Assembly: GCA_035651635.1 (NCBI GenBank)
Contig: DASRFK010000330.1
Coordinates: 1-64,000, forward strand
From: JANXQE01 sp035651635
Lineage (GTDB): Bacteria > Verrucomicrobiota > Verrucomicrobiia > Limisphaerales > UBA8199
Reading direction: 5' to 3'
Length of the DNA: 64,000 nt
A program made the translations under genes and the position numbers. Within the stretch, counting starts at the first letter, position 1. The number at the start of each line of letters is the position of its first letter. The notes under the pieces are model-generated. The model saw only the letters and a list, made by a program, of their open reading frames with translations, was not told where the DNA came from and did not search any database. Positions 26,795 through 36,032 of the stretch are shown here, piece after piece.

Positions 26795-29700
26795 TATTCG
26801 TTTCTTAATGCGGCGAGCAAATTGCCCCGCAATGCGGCTCTGGTTGCCAGCCACGTCCAGACCAGTCCATTCAGTAACACCGCCCCCAGAGTGAGGCTCA
26901 ATGAACCATAAGGCAACTGCCGCCCTGGCGTGAGCAACGCCGGCAAGACGGCGACGGCCGCGGCGACGATCCCCAAAGCCAACCCCAAGCCGAGCAGAGC
27001 GCCGTGTTCCATCAGCACCAGCTTTTGGACGGTTCGTTTCCGAAAACCGACTGCCAGGAGCAGCCCCAATTCCGCCCGCCGTTCCAGCACGTTTCGCAAC
27101 ACCACGACTCCGAGCCCGGCGCTGCCGAGCAACAAACCGAGGCCGCCGAGAATTTGGAATGTGCCTAGATAGGTGTTTTGCACCGCGTTGAACTCATCAA
27201 GCCTGCGTACGGCCGGGGTCAGTTCCATTCCTTGATCCTGCAGCGCGCGCGAAAGGGTCGCCGAAATCGACGACGCTGCGTTAGTTGGGGCATCGATCAG
27301 GAAAAACCGGTAACCGCTCTCGCTCGGGAACCGTTTCATGAATTCGCTTTCATCAATGATCAGGCTGCCCTGCAAAATCGAGTTCGCCACCGTGCCCACC
27401 AACCGCAGCTTAAAACGCAGCCCGCGCTCGTCGGTGTAGTCCAACGTGTCCCCCACGCTTTTGCCCAGCGCCCACTGCACTGAATTCGCGTCGCCGATGG
27501 CCGGGACTTCGCCGGGTTGAAGCGACGTTGCGCCACCATTCGTGGCGCCCAGGAGTTCCCAGCCTTGGCGAAGGCTTAGGCCCTTTGCGACTTCGGCAAA
27601 AGTGAATCGGCCGGCCAGCAGGTCCGGTTTGACGCCCAATAAGCGTGGCCGCTGTGGCCGGTTCAAATTCAGACAACTGGCTTCGTCTCCGTCATGAACG
27701 CGAAACGGAACGAACGACACCCGGTTGAAGTCGTTTTCGCTTAAGCCAAAAAACTGGCGCCCTGAGGAGCTGTTCAGAGCCTGCACGATGGGCAGCGTTG
27801 CCTGGCCGATCAGCGAAAAACCGCCCGTGCCCGAAGAACGCTTAAGCGCATCCTCGTTAGCGTCTAGTCGAAATATTCCAATGGATACAATGACAAAACA
27901 ACCTGACGCCAGCAGCGCGATGGTGGCGACGCTGCGCCGGCGGCGCCGGACGCAGCCGCGCACGCCAAGACGCGCCAATGTTAATTCAGCCGGGTTGGCG
28001 TTGGCGTGAAGCCCGGAGAGCCAGGACGTCGCCCAAGCCAATCCGGCGAGCAGCAGCAATGAACCGGCTTCAAAAAAGATCTCCGGATCGGTCATTTGCC
28101 GGGCGGCGATTGCGTAGCCGACGGTGGCCAGGCCGCCGACGCCACTCCCCGCCGCAATCCAGCGCGCCCACCGGCCGGTGCCTGATCGGCTCGCGGGGAC
28201 CTCGCCGGCGAGCAACTCGCGGGCAGGCTGGCGTGCTTGTTTTCGCAGCGTCAGCCAGAGCGTTAAGATTGCGATAATCGTGCCCGCGAAAAGGCCAATG
28301 ATGAGACTGATCGGGGAGACGTAAAAATGCAGAGTCGAGGCGCCGATGGCGTCGCGCCAAATCGTGGTCAACCCCCATAGCATTGCTTTTGAATAGAGCA
28401 GCCCCAACGCCGCCCCCAAAAAGCCTCCCATGAACGCTAGAATAATCCCTTCGCCCAGCAACAATCGCCGGACCTGGCCTGGTTTGAAACCCAGGGCCAG
28501 AAACATGCCCACCTCGCTTCTTCGCTGTTCGAGGCTGAAATGAAACAACAGAGACATCAACAAGAGCGCCGCCACAACCAGGAAAAAGCTAAACCCAATG
28601 AACAGTTGGCCAAAATCCTGCGACTGATCGGCCGCCCGAAGGGCCTGTTCGCGCACCGGTTGAAACCGGAAACCCAGCTCGGCGGGGTCCAGATTGGCAA
28701 GCAGGTTTTTGTAAGCCAGGTAACGCTCCATGTACGCTGGCGAACCGGCCGGCACTTCGTAACGGATCGCTGTCAAAGACCCAAATCGGCTCGCCCACAT
28801 CGCCTGACCCGCCTTGAGGGTGATGAAGGCTTTGGGCGTGCCGCGGTACCGCTTCCAGTAGGCTTCGTCTTTCTCGCGAATTTTGTAGACCAAGGGGAAC
28901 CCGGTGTCCCAGTCCTGCGTGCTTTCGGCTTTGGCTACGCCGGGAAACTCCGGCATGAGCGTTCGGTCAGCGTATTTCCCCTTCAATGGCACGATGGCCC
29001 GCACGTTGAACAAATTGGTCCGTTCGATCAGTCGACTTGCGGAGTCGACGACATAATAGCTGACTTCGATGGGATCACCCGGCCGCGCCTGCAAGTCATC
29101 AGCCAGCCACTCGTTGATCAGGATTTCGTCATCGCCCATGCCAGCCGGGACAAGCTCTCCGCCGCCCGCCGTCACCATCGAGTAAGGCGTGGCGCGATCG
29201 TCTTTCCGGATGAGATTGGCCAGATAGGTCAGGATGCCAGTTCCATTGGTGACGAAGCCGCTCGCGGCAATCTCGGCACTTGTGTCCGTCGCCATGCCGG
29301 CGTGATTGGTGAGCAGCCGTGTTCTGGGCTGCAGCGCCGCCGCAACTACGTTCGATTCGAGGAAAATCCGAGCGCTCCGGACTTCGATCTGCGGCGTGAT
29401 AAGTTCGCCACCCGTTGCCGTGGCCGGCTGCTCGATGGTTCGGACGGATAATTGGGCATCTTCCAACGCCCAACTCTCCCGCAGATGCGCCCTGAGGAAA
29501 TCAATGGCTTCGGCGGCGCCGGCGGTTGACTCGAGTTGCGGGAACGCCAATGCTCCCGCGCTGCGGTGAACCTTTTGGGACAGCCATATCCCCCAGCGGA
29601 GCCGCAAGGTGTCCCATTTTGTCGCGGGGCGGTTCGAGAGAACCGGCCCATTCAAGAGGAGGTTGGCGCGATTTGTCAGGTCCAATTTTGCGGTTAAGAC

Positions 29701-30453
29701 TTCCTGCGGCAAAAACGCGTTTTGCGCGGAGGACTGGTTGGCAGCGAGGCTGAAATCACCGAGCAAGCCCACAGGCAGCACCGGCCCGACCTTTAGCCTT
29801 AAGCTGAGCGAGGTGCCTTCCCGCGGGCTGATGACTGCATCCTGTGCCAGTTGCGAGGGTTTGCGCACACGCAGGATCACTTCGTCCCCGCGCGACACCC
29901 CAAGCTGGCGGGCGAGCGCCGGGTTGAGCAACAGGAGTTCCCCCGCCTGCCACCCTTTCAATTCTTCGGGAGCCAGACCGGTCTCCATTGCGGCGCGCTG
30001 GGCGTCAACGGGGCCTTCCGGTTGGGTTCCCCGGGCTCCGCGGGCGAGCATGCTCCAGGAAGCAAGGTCGATCCCAAGCACGTTGACTCGGTTGGCTCGC
30101 GCGCGGCCGTCCTGACGGCTGACGGTTCCCGGCAGCTGTAACGCCGCCGTCCTAACATAGCCGAACCGTTTGAAACTCACGTGATTCACTCCCAGATCGA
30201 CGGTGCCATCCACGTCGTTCGGGCCCAGTCTTTGCGCCAAATCCTGTTGGAAGAACCGATCGGCCGTGTTCAGCGCATACTCGACGCTTTGCAATCGCTC
30301 CAAGCCATGCTGGCGCAGGCTGCCCCGCACCGAGTCGCCCACCAGCAAAGCGCCGATTAAAGCGGCGCTCCCAATCGCGGCGCCCAGCACAACGCCCAAG
30401 TGGTTCCGGGCGTGAAAACGCAGGCTGCGCCGAATCAGGAGCCAAAAACTCAT
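26794..30453 (-). CDS. Large FtsX-domain ABC transporter permease
   Basis: The 1219-residue protein starts MSFWLLIRRSLRFHARNH. It has a first membrane helix near 25, a long periplasmic region of about 600 residues, a first FtsX block of three helices (about 635-770, LFIGFSFFLVVAALLLMSLL), and a second FtsX block at the C-terminus (about 1090-1219). This is a permease of the MacB/LolCDE/YbbP type, with a fused double-FtsX architecture. It works with the ATPase encoded immediately upstream (four-base overlap) and probably exports or extracts lipids, lipoproteins or peptides. The exact cargo cannot be read. Confidence 0.88.
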   Translation of the reverse strand: MSFWLLIRRSLRFHARNHLGVVLGAAIGSAALIGALLVGDSVRGSLRQHGLERLQSVEYALNTADRFFQQDLAQRLGPNDVDGTVDLGVNHVSFKRFGYVRTAALQLPGTVSRQDGRARANRVNVLGIDLASWSMLARGARGTQPEGPVDAQRAAMETGLAPEELKGWQAGELLLLNPALARQLGVSRGDEVILRVRKPSQLAQDAVISPREGTSLSLRLKVGPVLPVGLLGDFSLAANQSSAQNAFLPQEVLTAKLDLTNRANLLLNGPVLSNRPATKWDTLRLRWGIWLSQKVHRSAGALAFPQLESTAGAAEAIDFLRAHLRESWALEDAQLSVRTIEQPATATGGELITPQIEVRSARIFLESNVVAAALQPRTRLLTNHAGMATDTSAEIAASGFVTNGTGILTYLANLIRKDDRATPYSMVTAGGGELVPAGMGDDEILINEWLADDLQARPGDPIEVSYYVVDSASRLIERTNLFNVRAIVPLKGKYADRTLMPEFPGVAKAESTQDWDTGFPLVYKIREKDEAYWKRYRGTPKAFITLKAGQAMWASRFGSLTAIRYEVPAGSPAYMERYLAYKNLLANLDPAELGFRFQPVREQALRAADQSQDFGQLFIGFSFFLVVAALLLMSLLFHFSLEQRRSEVGMFLALGFKPGQVRRLLLGEGIILAFMGGFLGAALGLLYSKAMLWGLTTIWRDAIGASTLHFYVSPISLIIGLFAGTIIAILTLWLTLRKQARQPARELLAGEVPASRSGTGRWARWIAAGSGVGGLATVGYAIAARQMTDPEIFFEAGSLLLLAGLAWATSWLSGLHANANPAELTLARLGVRGCVRRRRRSVATIALLASGCFVIVSIGIFRLDANEDALKRSSGTGGFSLIGQATLPIVQALNSSSGRQFFGLSENDFNRVSFVPFRVHDGDEASCLNLNRPQRPRLLGVKPDLLAGRFTFAEVAKGLSLRQGWELLGATNGGATSLQPGEVPAIGDANSVQWALGKSVGDTLDYTDERGLRFKLRLVGTVANSILQGSLIIDESEFMKRFPSESGYRFFLIDAPTNAASSISATLSRALQDQGMELTPAVRRLDEFNAVQNTYLGTFQILGGLGLLLGSAGLGVVVLRNVLERRAELGLLLAVGFRKRTVQKLVLMEHGALLGLGLALGIVAAAVAVLPALLTPGRQLPYGSLSLTLGAVLLNGLVWTWLATRAALRGNLLAALRNE

Positions 30454-31163
30454 GCTTGCTTTCGAGGAACGAGCCTGCCGTCGGCGAGTTCAAGCATCCT
30501 GGCCATGTGATTGGCCAGTTCCAACGCGTGGGTAACGACAATCAATGCCACTTTCTCTTCCCGGTTCAGCTCGGTCAAAAGCAAGCCAAGTTGCTGGGCC
30601 GAGGCATGGTCCAGGGCGCCGGTCGGTTCGTCCGCCAGGAGCAGCTGGGGCTGGTTGATCAGCGCGCGGACGACGGCGACGCGCTGCCGCTCGCCACCGG
30701 AAAGCTGGCCGGGCCGGTGGCTCAACCTAAGCCCCAGCCCAACTCGCTGCAGCAGTCGGGTCGCCCGGGTGCTGGCCGCCTCGGAGCCTGCCGGAGGTGT
30801 CCGGTCGTCGGCGAGCGTTGGCACCAATACGTTTTCGAGCACCGTGCATTGGGGGAGTAAATAATGGAACTGGAAAACGAACCCGATCTGCCGATTGCGA
30901 ACGACCGCCAGTTGCTCGTCATTCAAGCGGTTCAGATCCTGTCCCGCCAACAGGACCTCCCCGCTGCTGGGCCGATCCAGGCCGCCGGCAATCTGCAGCA
31001 AAGTGCTCTTGCCGGAGCCCGACGGCCCCACAATGGCAACGGATTCCCCCGCGCTTACCTGGAGGGAAGCCCGATCCAGAATCTTAATCGGCGCCTTTTG
31101 GTCCGGTGATTCGTACGCCTTGGAAACTTCGTTCAGTCTCAGCAATGGTCCGCCTTCGGGCAT
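30450..31163 (-). CDS. ABC transporter ATP-binding protein, LolD/MacB type
   Basis: The 237-residue ATPase has Walker A GPSGSGKST (46-54), a Q-loop in FQFHYLLPQCTVLEN, the signature LSGGERQRVAVVRAL, Walker B LLLADEPTGALD and a switch histidine in VVTHALEL. It matches the lipoprotein-releasing and macrolide-export ATPase family. The stop overlaps the large FtsX permease by four bases, so the two form one transporter and co-transcribe with the SpmAB fusion. Confidence 0.93.
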   Translation of the reverse strand: MPEGGPLLRLNEVSKAYESPDQKAPIKILDRASLQVSAGESVAIVGPSGSGKSTLLQIAGGLDRPSSGEVLLAGQDLNRLNDEQLAVVRNRQIGFVFQFHYLLPQCTVLENVLVPTLADDRTPPAGSEAASTRATRLLQRVGLGLRLSHRPGQLSGGERQRVAVVRALINQPQLLLADEPTGALDHASAQQLGLLLTELNREEKVALIVVTHALELANHMARMLELADGRLVPRKQA

Positions 31164-31293
31164 CTCGCAATTTGGGCCAAAGCGAGGGCGGAAGGACAGA
31201 AAAAATTGTTCGCGCTGGGACTGAGGGAGAAACGTTTCAGGTTATAAAGCTGTGATCGCGCCCGCAGAGGGGCGGCCAGCCAACCTGCGCCAT

Positions 31294-31440
31294 GTAGCGC
31301 AGACTTTTAGTCTGCTGTATCGCAGGTCTCTGACCTGCCGGACGTGGAAGCGTGCGCATATGCGAATCTGAGCGCGCAGGCGAGGCCCCGGCCAGCCGAC
31401 TGAAAGTCGGCGGTACAGCAGGCAAGAATGCCTGCGCTAC
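31294..31440. repeat. Composite hairpin element with GTAGCGCAG inverted ends
   Basis: A 147-bp intergenic element is bounded by GTAGCGCAG at 31294-31302 and its reverse complement CTGCGCTAC at 31432-31440. It contains four perfect hairpins with 7-bp stems and 3-4-base loops: 31299-31315, 31322-31338, 31395-31411 and 31418-31435. Each arm reads GTAGC, hairpin, TGTAYC, hairpin when followed inwards from its own end. The element ends three bases before the kinase stop codon at 31444. It looks like a REP/BIME or MITE-type unit and carries no coding potential. Confidence 0.82.
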
Positions 31441-31443
31441 GGT

Positions 31444-33480
31444 TCAGGCGGGCATTGAAACCGGGGCGTCCAGTGGCAGACTGATCCGGACCATTCCAGC
31501 AGCGCCGGTTTTGGCCGGGACGATTTCCAGCTTGCCATGGTGGGTCTCGACGATCTTACGCGTCACCGTCAACCCAAGGCCAAGCCCGACGTTGCGCGTC
31601 GTAAAGAACGGCGCGGGCGCGTGTTGAATCGCTTCGGCGGAAAAACCACTGCCATTATCCTGGACTTCAATTTCCAAGGCTTTGAGTCCACTGCCATTGG
31701 AATCGGTATGTAACCGCACGCCAATCTTGGGATCGGCCGGGTTGGCTTGCAGCGCGTTGAGCATCACTTCGGTCAGGGCGTACTTCAGCGCCGCGCGGTC
31801 GCCGTTGACAATAATCGGCTTATTGCTGCTGTCGTAGCGCAACTGGGCGGATTTGGCCGGCTGGTACTTGCAGGCCTCCTGGTACGCCTCTTCAATCAGT
31901 GGCGCCACCGGGAACGTCTCGGACGCGGCGAGATTGTCCCGCGCGAGGAAACGCATTTGATTGATCAACCGGGAAACCCGTTTCACTCCTTCGGCCAGGG
32001 CCAGGTCCAGGGAAGCGCGAAATTCGGGATCCTTCCATTTATCTCCCAGGAGCTGCTGGTGAGTGGATAATGGGACCAATGCGTTGCCAATTTCGTGAGT
32101 GAGGCGGTCGGCCATGCTCTTGATCAGGCGCAAATTGGCGGTTTCAACCTCCAACCGGCGCAATTGCTCGCTCTGGGTCAGATCCTCGGCCATGAGCAAG
32201 GCCGAAGCGGGCAACCCGGCCTGCTGCCTTTGGAAGGGCACGATGTTGATTCGGTAAACCGTGCCCGGCGCATCTTCGGGCGTGAAACTCAGATTGGAAA
32301 TCGCCGACCCGGTTTTGAGAACCTGATAAACCTTGCTGCCGAGCATCTGGGGCAAATCGCTGAACTCCATTTCCCCGCTGCGCCGTTCGACGCGGTTGAA
32401 GAATTTGCGCGCCGCCTTATTGGCGTGCAAGACCTGCAAGTCACGGCTGACAACCACGCAGGCGCTGCTGAGTTCGCGCAGGATCTCAGCCATCATTTCG
32501 TGGTTGGCCACCGACTGGTCGTGCAACCAAATATTGCGGATGGCCAGGCCAAGCTGTTCGAGGAGGTGGAAGATCAGCTCCAACTCAGAATTGACCAGCG
32601 GTTCACCGGTGATCCGCCCATCAAAGACGGCCACTCCCAATAACGTTTCCCGGTCCAAAATCGGAACCGCGACCTGTCCGCCGAGCAACTCGAACTCCTT
32701 CTGCGCTTCAACATCCAACCGCACTTCTTCGCTTTGGCGCCGCAAGATTCGGCCGCAGCGGAAGAGATGGCCCCCAATGCCTGCCTCAAAGGACAATTCA
32801 AAATGCTCCAGCAATCCCGGTGATAAACCAAGGGCGCTAGCCGCTCGCAGCCGCCGCACGTCTGAGGCGACGGGAGGACCCGCCGGCGAGGTAAAGGGTT
32901 GCCGCAGGAAAATAGCGGCGCGATTTATGCCCAAGAGCTCCCGCAACAGGAGCAGGAACTGTTTGAGCATGGCCTCTGAATCGAGCGAATGGGTCAAAAT
33001 GCCCGAAAAATCGCGCAATACACCCAGGGTTTGGGCGCCGCTGGGCGTGGCGGCGCTGCCCGAGTTGCGGACCGCTTCGAGGGTGGGCGCGTTGGGCGTG
33101 GCGATGCTCAAGCGGCCTCCTGGTATGCCTGGCCAGAGACGTTCGAGCAATGCGCAGAGCATCCGTCCGCGCACAGGTTTGCTCAACACGTGGGTCGCAC
33201 CTTGAAGATAAGCCTCTTCTTCCCATTCCCATTGTCCTGCGGAATAAACCAGGATCGGGCACTTGGGAGCGCGCCGGCGAAGTTTTTCAAAAGACCAGAT
33301 GCCCTGGACATTGGCCAATTCCACATCCAGGATGCAAACCTCCGCCAGCCCATGAACCAGGAACGGTTCCGCTTCTTCAAAGTTTGTCCGGTGCACCACC
33401 CGGTATTGGTCTGCGGGGATCGCCGCCCGAACCGCTTCGGCAAAGTCCGGGTGCTCGGCCAATACGAGCAAGGTCCTCAT
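31444..33480 (-). CDS. Sensor kinase with REC, GAF, PAS and ATPase domains
   Basis: The 678-residue protein starts MRTLLVLAEHPDFAEAV. It has an N-terminal receiver-like domain with D52 (CILDVELANVQG) and a lysine near 105 (VLSKPVRGR), a GAF domain (about 190-330), a PAS domain (about 335-450), and a C-terminal kinase core with LTHEIGNALVPLSTHQQLL, N box EVMLNALQANPAD, G1 DNGSGF and G2 VGLGLGLTV. A receiver at the N-terminus of a kinase lets it be tuned by another histidine kinase. The open frame upstream of 33480 has no domain, so the methionine at the receiver start is used. Confidence 0.8.
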   Translation of the reverse strand: MRTLLVLAEHPDFAEAVRAAIPADQYRVVHRTNFEEAEPFLVHGLAEVCILDVELANVQGIWSFEKLRRRAPKCPILVYSAGQWEWEEEAYLQGATHVLSKPVRGRMLCALLERLWPGIPGGRLSIATPNAPTLEAVRNSGSAATPSGAQTLGVLRDFSGILTHSLDSEAMLKQFLLLLRELLGINRAAIFLRQPFTSPAGPPVASDVRRLRAASALGLSPGLLEHFELSFEAGIGGHLFRCGRILRRQSEEVRLDVEAQKEFELLGGQVAVPILDRETLLGVAVFDGRITGEPLVNSELELIFHLLEQLGLAIRNIWLHDQSVANHEMMAEILRELSSACVVVSRDLQVLHANKAARKFFNRVERRSGEMEFSDLPQMLGSKVYQVLKTGSAISNLSFTPEDAPGTVYRINIVPFQRQQAGLPASALLMAEDLTQSEQLRRLEVETANLRLIKSMADRLTHEIGNALVPLSTHQQLLGDKWKDPEFRASLDLALAEGVKRVSRLINQMRFLARDNLAASETFPVAPLIEEAYQEACKYQPAKSAQLRYDSSNKPIIVNGDRAALKYALTEVMLNALQANPADPKIGVRLHTDSNGSGLKALEIEVQDNGSGFSAEAIQHAPAPFFTTRNVGLGLGLTVTRKIVETHHGKLEIVPAKTGAAGMVRISLPLDAPVSMPA

Positions 33481-33874
33481 GGCGCGTAACTCCAAACTCC
33501 CCGAATGGTTCCGGCGAGGTAACGCCTGGTGAAAAACGAATTCGCGCGCATCGCACCAACAATCTTCTGAAACATCGCTAGTTTTGGGTGGTCCCCCGTC
33601 TGGAGCCCGCAACTTCCGATCACATCTGCTGCGTTGAGATCATGCATAAGCACACTGGCCGGTCAACTCTAACTTGGTTCTGATTGTTAACAACCGATGC
33701 AGCGTGGGCCAATGGCGGAGAGTACTGATTGGGCGTCGACAAATACGGAAGAATCGCTGGACTTTTGTTGAAAACGTTGCGCAAGTTTTGTGGAGTCACT
33801 CAAGTCACGTAATCACCAAGCCGACCTTGCAATCCTGCCTGAAAGGTTGATCGAAAGTCTTGGCTGCGGCAGCG
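33481..33874. other. Gene-free interval between the kinase start and the beta-helix protein
   Basis: This stretch of 394 bases holds upstream sequence of the kinase and downstream sequence of the beta-helix gene. I see only a weak GGTT/AACC hairpin around ggttctgattgttaacaacc, and no coding or RNA signature. Confidence 0.5.
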
Positions 33875-35992
33875 CTAGGGCCCGACGTGGCTCAGGTCGA
33901 TTGGCTTAAAGCCCAGTTGGATCGCCGGAGATTCAGGCCGCAGCCGGAAGTCATACTTTTCCGGCGCAACAAAAAGCGGATCGGCAAGGTCTGAATGCAG
34001 GTCGTGTCCGCGCGCGCGCCATTGGTCGAGGGGTACATTGGCAAAATGTATCTGCCCGGGATTCCCAGCCAGGCGTTTGTCAAAATACACATTCCAGTCC
34101 ATCTGGTACTGGTCCTTGGACCAGTCGCCGGACAGGAGCGAGCCGTTCTCGAAGTACACGATATTCGTTTCGAAACTAAAACTCATGTGCGGCTCGACGC
34201 GGGTGCGCTGTAATTGCTGATCCCGTCCAAAAGCGAAGATGTTATTTTGGACGAGGTTGGTTTCGCCGTAATGTTGGTGGAACCCACCGTGAGTGGTGCG
34301 GTAGACAACATTGCTTGAAGCCAGGATGCCGCTGCTGCCTTCGTCGAAGTAAATGCCCCAGCCTCCGTAGCGCAACCCGGCGATATCATGCCATAGATTG
34401 TTCAAGACCTTCGTGCCGGGTTGTTTCCCCAGGGTATAGATGCCGCCCATGTCGCTGAGAATCGGTCCATCTCCGTTGGATTTGACGCCAATGTGATGGA
34501 TGTGGTTGAACGCAACGAGGTTACTGGAAGCCAGGGCCGCGCCGTACCCCCAGGTCCAGCCAATCGAGATCCCGGTGTAATAGAAATCGTGAATAACATT
34601 GTGGAGCAGGCGATTGTCCGGTGATTGGCCGATCCAAATTCCAATCGCACTATGAAACATCTGGCCTCCGTCATGAATTTGGCAGTTAACAACTTCGTTG
34701 GCTCCGGTTTGTTCGGATGGCCGCGTTCGGATGGCCGTTTCCCCTAATTTAATGCCACCGGCTCCCAGTTGGGAGAACTCGCATTGTTGAATTTTGTTGC
34801 TCTGGCACCCACGGGCCAGTTCCAGACCGTAATCGCCCAGATTACGAAAAGAGCAATTCTCGAAAACGCAGTTCCTCACGCCGTTGCCCCAGACCGCTCC
34901 GGGCACGCCCACTTCAGCCTGGCCGAATCCTCCAACCTCCGACTCGGGTGCTGGATAGATTTCCGGCTTGTCCTTTGAAGTCGAGAATCCGTCCGGAAAG
35001 CACCATTCGGTGTGAGAAAAGATCAGGCCCCGCATCATGACATGCTCGATGAACTGTTCCTGTTCGGGCCGTCCCTCGAAACGCAGCACCTGGGTGAGCA
35101 CGGGAGCAATGGCCTGCACTTTATTGAGCGATTCCCCCGGGCGCGGCAGGTAATAAAGTAGCCCGGCGAGGCGGTCGAGGAACCACTCGCCCGGTTGATC
35201 GAGCGCTTCAAATGCCCCTTCAAGGTAATAGAGGTCATCTTTCTCCAACGCAAAAACCGAGCGTTTGCTGAACTCGATCACCCGTTGATCTGCGTGCAGG
35301 GCTGTAACAGGCAATCGGGAATCGGCCCAACGATTCATAACGATGACCTCGGCCTGGGTCAGAGTGTTCCAGGGCTGCAGATCGCCGGCAGCAAATTCAA
35401 ACCTGGTTTGGCCGCGAGTCCAGTCCTTGGCCGAATCGGGCAAATTCGACACCTTCAAATATCCCTGGTTGGGATGCCGAGCGCGCACCGCGCGCCGGTC
35501 ATTAACCCAGAGCTCTCGGAAATACCAATGCCCGTCGCGCACCTGGGGGATTTCAGCCGTCCAAAGGGTCTTTCCCTGCCGCTGAGTTTCGCGCCAGCCC
35601 TGGATGAGCCTGCCGCCACTGAGCACGGGTTTATCCTTGGAAAGGGCCGCTATGGTCAAGCCGGAGTCTTGGGGCTGGAGAACCAGGGGCTCGCTTAATT
35701 CATACACTCCGCCGGCAATGTAAATAGTGCGGACGGCGCCCGGCGCACCATTTGCGCGCCGTTGTTCTCGAACAGCCGCAATGGCGCGCGGGAGAGTTTT
35801 GAACGGCCCGTCGGATTTTGCGAAGTTTGGGGTCGAGCGTGTCCCGGACCATCCGTCGTTACCGCGCGTAGAGACGTAAAGCACGCTCGGCACCGCCGGG
35901 ATTGGCCTGGCGAGGCTCAGCGAGCAGGCCAGGACAAGGAAAGAGAGGAACGGTGGAAAGAAATGCCTTCGCGTTTGATGAGGGGTAGTCAT
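33875..35992 (-). CDS. Secreted right-handed beta-helix protein (pectate-lyase-like)
   Basis: The 705-residue protein has a long hydrophobic signal region (FFPPFLSFLVLACSLSLARP) followed by SVLYVSTRGNDGWSGTR, the typical start of exported parallel beta-helix proteins. Repeated strand segments such as NCVFENCSFRNLGDYGLEL and NKIQQCEFSQLGAGGIKL give the coil pattern. An inserted domain (about 110-290) precedes the helix. Such proteins bind or cleave polysaccharide, especially pectin or related polyuronides. No catalytic triad can be assigned with confidence. It is followed in the opposite direction of reading by a second beta-helix gene at 36033, 40 bases away on the same strand. Confidence 0.78.
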   Translation of the reverse strand: MTTPHQTRRHFFPPFLSFLVLACSLSLARPIPAVPSVLYVSTRGNDGWSGTRSTPNFAKSDGPFKTLPRAIAAVREQRRANGAPGAVRTIYIAGGVYELSEPLVLQPQDSGLTIAALSKDKPVLSGGRLIQGWRETQRQGKTLWTAEIPQVRDGHWYFRELWVNDRRAVRARHPNQGYLKVSNLPDSAKDWTRGQTRFEFAAGDLQPWNTLTQAEVIVMNRWADSRLPVTALHADQRVIEFSKRSVFALEKDDLYYLEGAFEALDQPGEWFLDRLAGLLYYLPRPGESLNKVQAIAPVLTQVLRFEGRPEQEQFIEHVMMRGLIFSHTEWCFPDGFSTSKDKPEIYPAPESEVGGFGQAEVGVPGAVWGNGVRNCVFENCSFRNLGDYGLELARGCQSNKIQQCEFSQLGAGGIKLGETAIRTRPSEQTGANEVVNCQIHDGGQMFHSAIGIWIGQSPDNRLLHNVIHDFYYTGISIGWTWGYGAALASSNLVAFNHIHHIGVKSNGDGPILSDMGGIYTLGKQPGTKVLNNLWHDIAGLRYGGWGIYFDEGSSGILASSNVVYRTTHGGFHQHYGETNLVQNNIFAFGRDQQLQRTRVEPHMSFSFETNIVYFENGSLLSGDWSKDQYQMDWNVYFDKRLAGNPGQIHFANVPLDQWRARGHDLHSDLADPLFVAPEKYDFRLRPESPAIQLGFKPIDLSHVGP

Positions 35993-36032
35993 AGAAGTTG
36001 CAGAGGGTTGTCTTCAGGGCCTGAAATCTGAT

